This document shows positions 1 to 10,778 of a DNA stretch of 26,967 nucleotides, in pieces. The notes below the pieces were generated by a model. It saw only the letters and a list, made by a program, of their open reading frames with translations. It was not told the DNA's origin and did not search any database. The stretch is from Choristocarpus tenellus KU-1152 (lineage: Eukaryota > Phaeophyceae). Every line of letters begins with the position of its first letter. Position 1 is the first letter of the stretch. A program made the position numbers and the translations under genes. The stretch is from the NCBI GenBank assembly GCA_964200185.2, contig CAXNAD020000159.1:1-26967 (forward strand), given 5' to 3'.

Positions 1-822
1 GTGGGGGAGGGGGGGGGGAAGATCAAGGGGGAGACAGTGGTTGAGAAACCTGCGGGTTCTGATGAGTCTGCAGTGGTAAGTCCCGAGGCTGAGCTGGGTG
101 CTTCTGGTGTATCTACTAACCCATTGGGAGACAAAGTGGTTGAAGGTTTGGATGGTGTGGGTGTTAAGATGGCAATGGAGGTTGATGAGGAGGAAGGGGA
201 AGAGGAGGAGGAGAATGCCATGGAAGGGATTGCAGAGGCATTGCTTGGGGGAGAGGAGGGTGAGGATGCTGAGGGCACAGATTCAGGAAATTCTTTGGGA
301 GATTTTGTGGGAGTTGAGGTTGAAGGTGGCAGTGCCAGCAGTGTCACAGAGGGGGATGGGGAAGATATTGTGGGAGATGCTACTAATAAAGAGGGTGTGG
401 TACAGGTGGAGGGAAGTTCTGTTGCGGTTGGTACAGGTTTGAGTGGAACCACGGGGAACAGTAGTAATAACGCTGATAATGGTGTTGACAACATTGGTGT
501 TGGCCCTGGGAAGAAGGGTGAAGGGACGGTTAGTGACAAGCGCAGAAGGTGGCTGAGGAGTGATGTAGATACCAACAGTGCTGCGGTGGGTGAGAACTCT
601 GATGGAAGTGGGAAGGATAAGGATTTCTCTGCTGGTGAGGAAAAGTATAAAGTGGGTTACAAGATTCTGGAGGTGCTCGAGGCCAGGGTTCAGGGGCGAC
701 CCAAAAGATATCCCAGGGTGATTGTCATTGGGGATGTGCATGGCTGTGTGGAGGAACTGTCTGCGCTGTTGAGAAGGGTGCAGTACTACCCTGGAGACCT
801 GCTGCTGTTTCTGGGAGACTTG
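1..822 (+). CDS. ALPH: ALPH exon 1 (partial): acidic N-terminal region and GDVHGC motif
   Basis: Residues 1-274. About 215 residues are low-complexity and acidic, with a run of Asp/Glu near residues 61-71 and repeated Gly, Val, Ser and Asn; this region looks disordered. A basic stretch (KRRRWLR, around residue 180) could be a nuclear-type signal. The folded domain starts near [13 protein letters not shown]. The exon ends after GDL at a GTGAGT donor (823), phase 0. No start codon is assigned: GTG at position 1 is only the window edge, and the first in-frame Met codons lie well inside the low-complexity region. Confidence 0.88.
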
Positions 823-3800
823 GTGAGTGCAGATGATGGAAATGGGACTGGTTGTGTTTAGTGCAAGGGTTGGTGTCAGCGTTAATGTTAGGGCTAGGGT
901 TAGGGTTAGGGTTTGGTTGTGTAGCGTGAGGGTGGGAGGTTTAAGATTAGGGTTTGTGCGGGGTGGATGTGTGCTCACTGGGGTGGGGCGATGAAATGTG
1001 ATTGGGTGGAGTACAGAGTGGTTTGGACTTTGGAAGGGAATTGATGGTACAGGGATAGTAGGGGGAAGTGGGTATTTGTATTCACTAATTAAGAGGGAAA
1101 ACATGAGCGCGCACTGTTTAACCTGTGTGATATAAAATTCTCGCCATATTAGTTTTAGTTTCTTGAAAGCTGCATGTTAGATATGTACGCCACAAAGTGT
1201 TTTTTTTATGTTTTTTGTGAGAAAATACAGTGGGGATTTTGTTGTCGCTACTTTGGAGAAATATGTATGGGTTTATTTTCTGATGTACTTGATCATAACG
1301 AAGAAATAATGTGCTACGTAATGTTTTGTAATAGGGTTAGGGTTAGAGGCTTGTATAAAATATTTGTTGAATTTAGTTTTGAAGTTGAAGTTGTTGCAAC
1401 AAGATGCTGAGATGTGAGGACTGGAGTGGTGGTTAGCTTGAGATTTGGGAAGGGGGTTGCTATTGTACACCCTACTCTGTTATGTCCATATCAATTGATG
1501 CAAAGCATTTTTGCCCTTTCCTAGGTACTATTAACTATTTCTATTCTATTGCTAGTTTTGTATTGTTATTACTATTAGTGGGATTATTCCCAACTGTTTT
1601 TGTATTAGACATGTGTTCTTTGTGTGTGGGGATGTTTGAAGAGTGCATCTTATCTGCTACCCTTCATGCCATACTCTTATTTCTGTATCTCCTATTATTG
1701 GATTCACCACTGTTTCAAACTCATTGACACTAGTCATAAGACTTTGATATCATAATGGGGGAGGAAGAAAGGACTGCATGCAACAAACTAACACTAACCC
1801 TACAGGGAGATATTTTCTCACAACAAACGCCTTCATATTATATTTCCGACTGTAGTTCCCACTCAACAACCAATAACAATACTTAGGGTTAGGGTTAATG
1901 TTAGATTTGAAAATAAGTAGATGCCTTCCCAATTAGACAAAAGCTGTTGCATAGTAACTTCAAACAAGCAGCATATCGTGGACATGAATGGCATGGTACT
2001 AGTACTATAATTTTATGCATTCATCTAGTCACTTATTATCTTTATCACAATCATGCACTCATGTATGTAGCCGTAGCCCTAACCCTATTGATGTAGTCTG
2101 AGGTAGTTTCCATTGGTACAGTCTGATCATCCCTCTGATAATTATGGTACTTACCATTGATACAGTCTGATTATCACTCTGATTATCACTCTAATTATCA
2201 CTCTGATTATCACTCTAATTATCACTCTAATTATGATAGTGATATAATGTTTGGCACTCGTCCTAAAAAACAGGACAGTAAGTAGAAGACTTCCTTACCA
2301 TCCCTTTGACACTCTCCCAATTACCCTAACCCTGAATGCTAGTAATATTAACAATATTCAGAATTGTTATTCTTATTTTTTGTTGTGCTTCTGGTGCTAG
2401 TACTAAGAATCGAACCTGTCCATTTTACTCACAGGTTGCCAAGGGGCCAGACAGTCCCGGAGTTATCAGGATGGCCAGAGAACTAGGGGCAGTTAGTGTC
2501 CGTGGTAACCATGAGTTTGAGGTAAGAATAGGAATAGACCTAACCCTAACCCTAACCCTAAGAATAAGAATAAGAATAGACCTAAAGCTAAGCCTCTACC
2601 CAAAGTTTTCAACAAGCTGTAGAATAAAATTGAAACATATCCATGAAGCAAATACATAGGTTATATGGGTAATATGTAGGTAATATATGGGTATGTTGTG
2701 CAGTGAGTAGTCTAATCTGTCTTGCTTTTTATAAGATGTATGGTGTGGTGTTATGTAGGAGGCAAGGAGATGGAAGGCGTTGGTCAGTGTGATTCATCGA
2801 AGAGTTTTATATTCTGAATTATTTCTGAATTATCAATGTAATAATAGTAAGAAGCATTAATGTAGGTACAATTATTATGCTTTACATATTATTTTATTTT
2901 TGTACTGCAAAGAGTTGATTTTTATTTTATTTTTTTGGGGGGGGGGGGATTGACACGATACTGATCAGAACTGACATCATAACCTTTAGACTATTTTATC
3001 GTTATTGTTTATTATTATTTATTAATGTATGTGTGTATTTGCAGCGATATATAAATGCCTTGACAGTGGTGTAGAAAATCACAGAGGATTAGCTCAGGAG
3101 GTCGAATTTTGTGACCAAATATTGGACTGACATACCTCCCGAATTGTTGGTGTTAGTGACACTTCTGAAGTGTGTTGTGTAATTCAAGTAGTAGTGTAAA
3201 CATTTTTGTACTGATGTGTTGAGCATGTGTGATGCTTGATGGTATTATCAGGATAGGACCGGTGTTATTGTCTAACCCAGTCATTGTTTCATGTGTGATT
3301 GTTTCAGCTGTCTCTGTTGATAGATAGTCTTAGATGTCCACACATTGTCTTTCTCAAATAGTGTGGATTTATCCACATGGTTATTATACTGACACTCAAC
3401 CACACTCAACCATAGAGAACCAGGGTTGGTAGTTCTGCTATATTTTTTGTCGTTCTCTTTGGTTCTATTTGACCAATCACAACCACCAATAGGTTTGTGA
3501 TGACCATTCACAATGTTGCATGTCTGGTTTGATCCGAATTTTATGTTAAACTTGGTTCTTGGTATGTGAAATGTAGGATACAGACACAAGACACAAGTCT
3601 GCATGGTTGTTTGACCCAATACCACAAACGTTTTGCTCGGTTGCTTGCAGCCTTCATTTTTTATAGTAGTAATTTGTATAGTTTCTTTAACCAACTTGAC
3701 TCTTTGGACTGTGTACTGATCCACGCCTTGGTGGAAGAAGTCCTCAGTCTTGACTAGTGGTGTATTTTTACTTGTGAACAAGTGTTCAACTTAGGGTTAG

Positions 3801-4642
3801 GGTCAATCCTGTTTTTCAGTAATGCTAGTCAGTAATACTAGTCAGTAATGTCACTGAAGATTAAAAATGGTACATACATTTGGTTGGATGAAGGGGGTAA
3901 TGATTTGTAAGTGAGAAACTTTGGTAGAATCTTTGGTAGAGCTGCCATCGAAAAGAGAAAAATGAGTTGTCATCAACCCCTCCATGAAAAATAGACAAAA
4001 TCAGGGTACAGAACAGGAAAAAAAATCTTTTGGGGCGATTATGATACATAATCGGGAGATTTCTGCCAATCAGATAGGGCGGTATGTACTCAATGGTATA
4101 TACCATTATTGGTTTGTGTCACAGTAGTTCGTTAGTCATTCAATTTTTTTTTTTTTATCTTCAGCACCCGATATAGACAAGTTATCTGCTGGTAATGTAC
4201 CTGTTGGTAATCTGCAGCCCGAGCATTTTGTTGAAGGTGGATAGAGTTGACTCTTGATCCGTTAAATGTTATGTGCTCACTGATTGGATGTTGAATGTGA
4301 TGTGCTCACTGATTGGATGTTGAATGTCATGTGCTCACTGATTGGATGTTGAATGTTATGTGCTCACTGATTGGATGTTGAATGTTATGTGCTCACTGAT
4401 TGGATGTTGAATGTCATGTGCTCACTGATTGGATGTTGAATGATATGTGTAACCCTAGCCATGTCTATTGACTTCTCCCTCAGCAAATACATAACTTGTC
4501 TGCATTATTTTAATATGACCCTGATAAGAATACTACTTAAAAACTATCTTCATGCGAAGTCCATATCTGCTCTTGATTTGTTTTTGTGACAGTACCTTAG
4601 GCAATGAAGCATGTGTAATCAACTGTAGTTTCAGTTTGCTGT

Positions 4643-4678
<36 letters not shown>

Positions 4679-7600
4679 GCTCTTCAGTATCTCCTTTATC
4701 ATTCTATCAAAAAAATTATAATAATGCTAACAACCCTTTACACATATCTATATATCTATATACGTTTATCTCTCTTTATTTGTCCAAGGTCCTGAGATGT
4801 TGTGACATTCTCAGACGTAGAGCTAAGGCAAAGAGTGACGACGATTTCTTCACAGCCAACAACCCTATGCCAAGGAGCCAACACTATCGAATTGCCCAGG
4901 AGCTGTCAAGGGAGGACCGGACATGGCTCAAGAACTGTCCTTGGTGAGAGAGCTGCTTGGTAAATGCCACGACATCGGCGATGTAAAATTGTTGTTGGGT
5001 TAGGGTTAGGGTTAGGGTTAATAATGCTGATATTAATGGTATTGGTTTAGTGTACCTTGCATTGTGACTATGTTTTTTTGGGAATGGTTTGGACTACATG
5101 TGGTAAAACATAAAAAACAGCAGTAGAGTGCATATAGATATTTTAGGTGTTTTTAAATGAAAAACCTTTTTGAAAGTCTTTTCTACTCTTTCTTGATCTG
5201 AGTACTTGGGTACTGGTACAGATATAGTGTTGCTTGAGGTGTCTTGTTTCTACGTCGTCGTTCAGCAAAAGAGTGATTCAATAATCAATAATTGCGTTTT
5301 TTTTTTCTGTGAAAATTCTATACAGGTGTAGTAAATATGTTAAGAACACTAGAAAATCAAACTACGTCCAAGTAGAAAAGAATCATATTTTTTGTTCTAG
5401 AAATATTACTGTTCTTATAATTGCGTTGATGATGTCTTCTCTTGCAACAGTGAAATTGAAAAAAATGATGCTTGAAGATTACAAATAGGTGCATTTAGGC
5501 ATATTGGGCAAATGCTTGATACCAATACATGGTAATTATTTTTGGCAGTTGATTTTGACATTAGGGAGGGTGTAGATGTGTGTGGACATAACCGGTAACA
5601 GGATCTGGGAAATTCTTGATGAAAATTTGAGTTTTCTATATTTTGTTCAGTACACACCATACAAACAACCAGTTTGAAAAATTTCAAACAAAATTGGTTG
5701 GAAGGACAAAAACCTTTGTCCTGATTTATTTGAAGTTTGGTATTTTTATTGGTTGTAACACTAATGAAATTGTATTGTATGTTTCATTTTTCAAGAAAAT
5801 GTAGAGATTAAAATAATAATAATAATAATAATAATAATGATCACACCCATTTTTTTTTTTCAAAGTTTGCTATGTGTACGTTGCAGTATAAATTTTATAT
5901 TGTTGAAGATTTTTCTGGGTATGGCTACCTCATTTAAATCAAAGAGGAGTCGAGTATTGTAGATGGGTTTGCCATTGTTGCTAATGGGGGTATATGTATC
6001 TGTCTTCTGATTTTCATCTTTACGTCCCTACTTCCTCCAATCCACTAAGAAAGCATCCATCAACAGGTTCTATCTTTGTACATCCACATACTCCTGATGG
6101 GAGATACCTGTATTTGGACATTGAAAATGGGGTGTATGGCATCACATTTTGTAGCCCAATAATTACAAGTCCGCAACATATGATCCCCCTTCTGGGATAG
6201 CTTTTTGCACTGCCATACATAAATTGTCCATCTGTTGCCATAAAATGTTACTGAGGTTTCGAGCACAAATGTGCTGTATGGCTGTATGCTGTATGTATGT
6301 ATGCTGTATGATGTATGATGTATGATGTAAGAGATGACTTGAGTTTTTCGGTACGAATGATGAGCCTTGTTGTGGTGTATTGTTGTACATTTCCATGTGC
6401 TGAATGTGTGCCGAACTCTTCTTTTTTTTTGCATTCGAGAGGAAACCCTAACTCTAACCCTAAACACAGACTTTGCGATTCAAGGATGCTAATAAATAAA
6501 AATATGGGTTAAAATTGTGCTATTTTCACAAGTATGTACACAGTGTATCTTCCAAATGTTGTGAAGAAGTTTCAAACAAAAATATAAATCAGTTTCAAGA
6601 TAAATGAACACTCTCAAGGCAAACTTAGTTCTTCATCCAAACAAACATGGGTGAATTTCAAAAAAAAAAAAAAAAAAAAAGGCTTACGTCGCAAAGCGGG
6701 TTAGGGTTAGGGTTAGACACTGAATACCACAATCTCCTTTGACTCAAATGTGATAGCTACAGCAACAGTATTTTATTGTTTATTATTACTGTAACAGCGT
6801 ATATTTTGGTTAGTAGTAGTTTTCGTGACATCTTAAAAATTAAATCAGATGTAAGCAGAAAAGGTACAAGAAAAGGTACAAAAGTCAGGCGTAGAAAGGA
6901 AAATAGCACCCATCCATGTGCACACTATTATGTTTGCGCACTTCAGAATATGACATTGGCATTGTGTATTAGGGTTAGGGTTAGGGTTAGGGTTATTGTC
7001 CATGAGAGGGTTAGGGTGTTGGCCTTCGATAGGGTTAGGGCTGATAGGGCTCTGTGATACCATTAATACTACGTGCTATGTAGTTGGTTGGATGACCTTT
7101 GTGCACACCCTATGTTGTCGGGGAAGTAGATAGGGTTAGGGATGATTGGCGGTAGAGTATGATGTTGAAAGGAACTGGTGATGGTATGATGGATAAGCCT
7201 TACACCGAGAACGGTTTATATGTACCATCAGTGGTATATGCAATACCATGAGGTCGACAAGCTGACCCCCCAATGTATACTCCAGAGTTACTTGGTAGCA
7301 GTAGTTGTATTACAGTAGTAGGGTCAAGAACGGATGCCGGCACCCCCCCCCCCTCAGATACTTTGACCCTAGTATAGTGTAGAGTTGAATCTGATTGGTC
7401 AAAGAAATCAGTGGGCTGTGGATGAACCGGAAAGTATTAACTTCTCTGCACATTGTTGTCATTTTATGTTAGTAGTAATAAATAGTGGTTAAGCAGTGCC
7501 CTCGTTCTCGAGTGTGTTTGAAGTATTTTCAACAATAATACATAATAGTATTTTCAACAATACATAATAATGTATGTAGTAGTAGTAGTAGTAGTAGTAG

Positions 7601-10315
7601 TAGTTCCGACAATAACTTTTCCCTCTAAACGATTTTGTTTATGCATCCTCATTCCAATCTACAATCTACAGAGTGTCTTGATCAAAGTGATCCACGGTGT
7701 TTTTATGTATATTTATACATGTGTATTCTTACATGTTACATACACATATATTGTATGATTACTTTTTTATATATATAGGTATGATTTTTATTGTAATAGC
7801 AGTTCTGCTCGAGTCTATTCAAGTGAAGTGAACTTCCTCTTTCAAGAGGGCAAGTGTCATAATTCACTAGAGTTGTATTTATTTGAGGATGCAAAATATC
7901 TTCTTATGGTAATATTGCATCTCATATCTCATACACTACTGGAAATATCCTGAACCGTTCCCTTTTGTATGTTACCTTACCCAATGCCACGTCACCCACA
8001 TTTTGTCATGTGTACAACTCACACATCGTCCTGTTCTTTTCTAATCACTACGATTTTCTCGTAGTGGTAGTGGTGATTTTCTCATCTTCACCTTACTGAT
8101 ACTAATATTTATATTAATATTAATAGTGCAATAACGATTGCACCCACATAGCTATATTCCTCGCAAACTATCAGTAGGGTTAGGGTTATAATCCAATCAT
8201 TGTTATTGTTGTCACTATTATTATTATTATTGTATGTGGTGACTTGAATCAGACAGTGTACAATCATACAATAGAACCTTCCGTTATCGCCAAACTACTC
8301 CCTCCACCTCCCCTCCTCTCCCCCTCTCCCTTGCTGCTCTATGGATAAGGTATATCACCAGCAAGGACCTGGGTGCATTGTTTGTTCATGCAGGGATTGT
8401 GTCTGGGACAAGTCTTATCCGACAAAACCCTCGAGTGATGATGAACATGCGGAGTCTCTTGCCAGATGGGACAGTGTCTTCCAAATGCATTAAGGACAAG
8501 CCATGGGCCAAGTACGTAACGGGAGGGGGATTGGTGCACATTACCACCATCACCTTCACTATCACCATTAGGGGTCAATGTAATGAGGATAGTGGAGGGA
8601 AGATACACCTGATCCAGATACCTTTTTGTTTTCATCGCTGTAAAAGACATTTGAATTGTAAGGAGATGAAGCGTTTATTTGCAATACACTGTGGCGAGAT
8701 ATGTCTTTTTGGTGATTGTTTGATTCGATATATTGGTTGTTGATTGATTGCATGCGATTGGTGGTTGATGATTGGTGCGACAATGTGACCGTATCTATTA
8801 ATAGCAACTAGTAATAACTAGTAATATCAAGTATTAATTGTAGGTGCAGTATCTCTTGCTATGGTTTAACCAGCTTCGTCTGTTTTGATGCCGCCTAAAT
8901 TGTGTCCACTAAGGGTGTGCTTGAGGTAAAAATGGTATCTCTAGCTGTTTTTGCTAAAATTATTTTGAAGTGTGTAACCTCTTTAAATTGGATGTGATTA
9001 TTGATTGTTTAGGGTTACGAATAGTGGTGAATAAATGTAAGACTAATAGTATATCAGGGGATTATTCTTATGATAGATGTTACCAAGTCCTATCTCTTAT
9101 CTCTTATCCTGGCTTAATTATATATGGGTATGCATGTACAGTAAATCAGAACAATGAGATGAGCTATTAATAATATTCATAATAATAATAATATTTAATT
9201 GATTTTCCTTTTTTAAAAAATCTCCCCCCTTTGAAACTGACATTTTGTAAAAGGTGATGCATTGGTTTGTAAGTAGAGGGCAATTATGTGCACTGCTATA
9301 TCTGAAGGAGTCCATATCTTCTTTTTTTCTGTATATTATACAAATAATAATCAGTATTTTATTGCCACTATAATTTTTTTGTTATTTAATTGAATTGAGC
9401 TTTTTTTTGTTTGAGATCGAATCTGAGATTAGCATTGACAAATCAGAGACATTATATCAATAGTTTATGTTGTCTCTTGAAATGAATATTGTAGTATCAA
9501 CATTGGTAGCAGGTTAAGAGAGGATAACACTGTAAAACAGGGCCTACAAGAGGAGTGGGCTCTGGGAGTAGGATGAAAGGGGCTGATGGGTGTGGGGCAA
9601 CTGGGCAGAGGACGGGGAGATGGAAATGGTGGAAACCACAAGGGGGAGGGAGAGGGGAGAGGCAAAGTTAATGTTAGCCAACATTTTTTTTTTTGAGGTG
9701 TCATGAATGTGAAGACGTTTTTTTTTTACCATGGTGTGGATCACTAGATACAGGGTTAGTGTTAGGGTTAGGGTTTGGACTGTGTACATCGTGCATCAGA
9801 TATGGTGATGATAGTGGAGTAATCATAAGAACAACAATACAAGACCTTTGTGAGTGAGGTCAGGATCCACTATCATATACTATCACATGCCAAGGAAATC
9901 AAAGTCGTTTATGTTTTTGTATTTTTATTGATGTAGTTCAAATCATCATGTCTTGCTTTTTGTAGCATGCATGCTCCCTTTGCACTTGGTCACACCTAAC
10001 ACCCTCCAAACCCATCACCCTCTCCCCAGGAAATGGCCAGGACCTCTCAAGGTGTTCTTTGGACATGATGCAGAGAGAGGGTTACAATTGCATGAACATG
10101 CCACAGGGTTGGATACAGGGTGTGTTTATGGTGGTCGCCTGACAGCTTGCATCCTTCCAGGAGAGAAGTTGTATTATGTAGAGAGTGGAAAAGAGTATCA
10201 GAACTACAATAAGCGGGCTAGGAAAAAGGCAAAGGACCCATGGGAAATGAACTGGCACCCTGATGAACACTATGCGAATGGCCCAGATTCAAAATCCATT
10301 GACGGCAGCTATTGA
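1..10315 (+). CDS. ALPH: ApaH-like phosphatase (ALPH), 5 exons, 5' partial
   Basis: Join of 1-822, 2435-2521, 4789-4943, 8350-8511 and 10030-10315 gives 503 residues and a stop; the frame is open at the window edge, so the true start is upstream. Seen: an acidic Gly/Glu/Val-rich region (residues 1 to about 215), then the metal-binding motifs GDVHGC (244-249), GDLVAKGPDS (272-281), GNHE (298-301), VHAG (367-370), GHDAERGLQ (420-428) and [11 protein letters not shown] (434-444). Known: this order is that of the ApaH/ALPH branch of PPP phosphatases. Lys in GDxVxKG, where PPP enzymes and ApaH have Arg, is the eukaryotic ALPH signature. Trypanosome ALPH1 removes mRNA caps and yeast Ppn2 is an endopolyphosphatase. 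Inference: this enzyme hydrolyses a pyrophosphate bond, but cap, Ap4A or polyphosphate cannot be chosen from sequence. Likely metal ligands are D245, H247, D273, N299, H368 and H421, so it looks catalytically intact. No signal peptide can be judged because the N-terminus is missing. Confidence 0.9.
888..913 (+). repeat. Telomere-like tract (TTAGGG)n
   Basis: About four units of TTAGGG, one degenerate (ctaggg), inside ALPH intron 1, 65 nt after the donor. Confidence 0.9.
1883..1897 (+). repeat. Telomere-like tract (TTAGGG)n
   Basis: Two and a half exact units in ALPH intron 1. A similar short tract lies at 1332-1346. Confidence 0.85.
2166..2237 (+). repeat. 12-bp tandem repeat, 6 copies
   Basis: Unit TCTGATTATCAC with a G/A variant at the fourth base, starting at 2166, 2178, 2190, 2202, 2214 and 2226; the last copy ends in GAT. 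A diverged relative of the unit lies just upstream near 2126-2150. Confidence 0.9.
2435..2521 (+). CDS. ALPH: ALPH exon 2: VAKGPDS and GNHE motifs
   Basis: 29 codons (residues 275-303), phase 0 at both ends, CTCACAG acceptor and GTAAGA donor. Completes the second metal motif (GDL from exon 1 joined to VAKGPDS) and carries RGNHE with the metal ligand Asn299. Lys277 marks the ALPH type. Confidence 0.92.
2539..2562 (-). repeat. Telomere-like tract (CCCTAA)n next to a 5' splice site
   Basis: Four units of CCTAAC reading on the + strand, followed by AGAATA repeats (about 2562-2580). Confidence 0.9.
3281..3781 (-). other. Unrecognised 166-codon ORF, antisense in ALPH intron 2
   Basis: An ATG-to-stop frame of 166 residues with no introns needed, rich in Lys, Thr, Asn and Gln, with several Cys, and no membrane segment or repeat. 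I do not recognise it. The C-terminal third contains [11 protein letters not shown], faintly like the YN-x-x-x-x-VD pattern near the end of piggyBac-type transposases, but the rest of that family is not evident. It could be a decayed mobile-element fragment, a small nested gene, or a chance frame; AT-rich sequence makes a frame this long uncommon but not impossible. Confidence 0.25.
4262..4446 (+). repeat. 29-bp minisatellite, 6 copies
   Basis: The core TGTGCTCACTGATTGGATG recurs exactly every 29 nt at 4272, 4301, 4330, 4359, 4388 and 4417. Copies differ mainly at one base before ATGTGC (T, G, C, T, T, C). Lies in ALPH intron 2. Confidence 0.95.
4646..4674 (+). repeat. (CT)n microsatellite
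   Basis: Uninterrupted TC/CT dinucleotides, about 14 units, upstream of the exon 3 acceptor. Confidence 0.95.
4789..4943 (+). CDS. ALPH: ALPH exon 3: linker between GNHE and VHAG
   Basis: Residues 304-354 plus two bases of codon 355 (Trp). Basic helix-like start (ILRRRAKAK), then a loop and TWLKNCPW, which fits the family segment just before the strand leading to VHAG. The start at 4789 follows TCCAAG and keeps phase 0 with exon 2; the donor GTGAGA at 4944 leaves phase 2. The 5' edge is less certain than the other junctions. Confidence 0.82.
4997..5020 (+). repeat. Telomere-like tract (TTAGGG)n
   Basis: Four units, 53 nt after the intron 3 donor. Confidence 0.92.
5812..5839 (+). repeat. (AAT)n microsatellite
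   Basis: About nine AAT units. Confidence 0.95.
6444..6464 (-). repeat. Telomere-like tract (CCCTAA)n
   Basis: Three units on the + strand in CCCTAA orientation, the middle one degenerate (CTCTAA). Confidence 0.8.
6660..6716 (+). repeat. A-run followed by a telomere-like tract
   Basis: A run of 21 A (6660-6680), an 18-nt spacer, then three TTAGGG units (6698-6716). Confidence 0.85.
6969..7040 (+). repeat. Telomere-like cluster (TTAGGG)n
   Basis: Four tandem units (6969-6995) followed by single or double units at 7008-7017 and 7030-7040, with another near 7130-7140. The densest cluster in the window. Confidence 0.92.
7577..7604 (+). repeat. (TAG)n microsatellite
   Basis: About nine TAG/GTA units. 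Confidence 0.93.
8175..8188 (+). repeat. Telomere-like tract (TTAGGG)n
   Basis: Two units, about 160 nt before exon 4. Confidence 0.82.
8350..8511 (+). CDS. ALPH: ALPH exon 4: VHAG motif
   Basis: Ends codon 355 (TG+G, Trp), then residues 356-408 and two bases of codon 409. Carries [13 protein letters not shown] (His368 is a likely metal ligand) and ends in KDKPWAK. The acceptor at 8348-8349 follows a long C/T tract. The GTACGT donor at 8512 gives phase 2 and joins to exon 5 as PWAKKWPGP, the form expected in this family. Confidence 0.92.
8512..10029 (+). other. ALPH intron 4
   Basis: 1518 nt, GTACGT donor and TCCCCAG acceptor with a pyrimidine-rich lead. Holds telomere-like sequence at 9752-9776 and a purine-rich G/A patch around 9550-9670. 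No gene seen. Confidence 0.85.
9752..9776 (+). repeat. Telomere-like tract (TTAGGG)n
   Basis: Four units, one degenerate (TTAGTG). Confidence 0.85.
10030..10315 (+). CDS. ALPH: ALPH exon 5: GHDA and [11 protein letters not shown] motifs, stop
   Basis: Completes codon 409, then residues 410-503 and [21 protein letters not shown] (411-428) supplies His421, and [11 protein letters not shown] (434-444) is the hallmark last motif of ApaH-type enzymes. The roughly 55 residues after it are charged ([19 protein letters not shown]) and show no domain. No AATAAA was seen in the following 500 nt. Confidence 0.95.
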
Positions 10316-10778
10316 TATCAATAGCTTGCTGGGTGGCAATTGTTCTTGGTGAAAGAGGGGCACTTGAGGGGGGTATTGAGGGAGGACAACATTTTGATGT
10401 TGGTACTTTTTGTGGTAAGTAGTAGTGACACCTTTTTAGTAGTTGATCCTTTGCATGTCTTTGGTGGGTAGGCGCATCTGAAGGGGAGAGTGTTGTGTGT
10501 GTGTGAAGGTAGAGGTTTTGTGGTGAAATGTAGTGTCCTATTAATAGTAATAATAATATGTTGATGCATTATACCTCTAAGTGGGGGCGATGTGGTTTAT
10601 TTCCTCAACCGTTTTAACAGATAGTGTATATTTTGTGAGACATATCCAATGTTGGTCACAGTTGCTACCAAAAACATGTATGGCACCATCATAATATATA
10701 TATATATATGCTACCACGAATGTAGGATACCTGTACCTGTACCAGGCAGTTCCAGAAAATGTTTAGGGTATGGGGTAG
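10316..10778. other. ALPH 3' flank
   Basis: Downstream of the ALPH stop: G/T-rich sequence, short AAT repeats (about 10545-10558) and a (TA)n run (about 10695-10709). It probably includes the 3' UTR. No canonical polyadenylation hexamer or gene was seen. Confidence 0.5.

Larger units (their letters stand above)
823..2434 (+). other. ALPH intron 1
   Basis: GTGAGT donor and CTCACAG acceptor, phase 0, 1612 nt. Holds telomere-like tracts at 888-913, 1332-1346, 1883-1897, about 2071-2086 and about 2322-2334 (the last two in CCCTAA orientation), plus a 12-bp tandem array at 2166-2237. No further coding exon was recognised in it. The intron cuts the second metal motif between GDL and VAKGPDS. Confidence 0.85.
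2522..4788 (+). other. ALPH intron 2
   Basis: GTAAGA donor; acceptor TCCAAG; 2267 nt. Contents in order: a CCCTAA tract at 2539-2562 only 17 nt after the donor, a 12-nt G run (2937-2948), a 166-codon antisense ORF (3281-3781), one TTAGGG tract (about 3791-3803), a T run near 4145-4157, a 29-bp minisatellite (4262-4446), and a CT microsatellite (4646-4674) about 115 nt before exon 3. No exon of the host gene was recognised inside. Confidence 0.85.
4944..8349 (+). other. ALPH intron 3
   Basis: 3406 nt, GTGAGA donor; acceptor ATAAG preceded by a strong pyrimidine tract (about 8296-8340). Holds telomere-like tracts at 4997-5020, 6444-6464, 6698-6716, 6969-7040, about 7130-7140 and 8175-8188, an AAT repeat (5812-5839), a 21-nt A run (6660-6680), a C run (about 7343-7353) and a TAG repeat (7577-7604). 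The ORFs in it are short and repeat-driven; I see no gene. Confidence 0.82.

Noticed and set aside
283-1104. 273-codon - strand ORF over ALPH exon 1
   Set aside because: It is the complement of the acidic low-complexity exon and of TTAGGG sequence; its threonine/leucine/proline repeats are produced by those repeats.
2390-2430. Possible tRNA T-loop (GGTTCGATTC on the - strand)
   Set aside because: No A-box, acceptor stem or cloverleaf could be made around it.
6060-6467. 135-codon - strand ORF
   Set aside because: Much of it translates a GTATGATGTATG-type simple repeat, and it lies in ALPH intron 3 with no recognisable domain.
6660-6680. A run of 21 A as the tail of a retroposed gene
   Set aside because: I saw no element body, target duplication or similar copy next to it.
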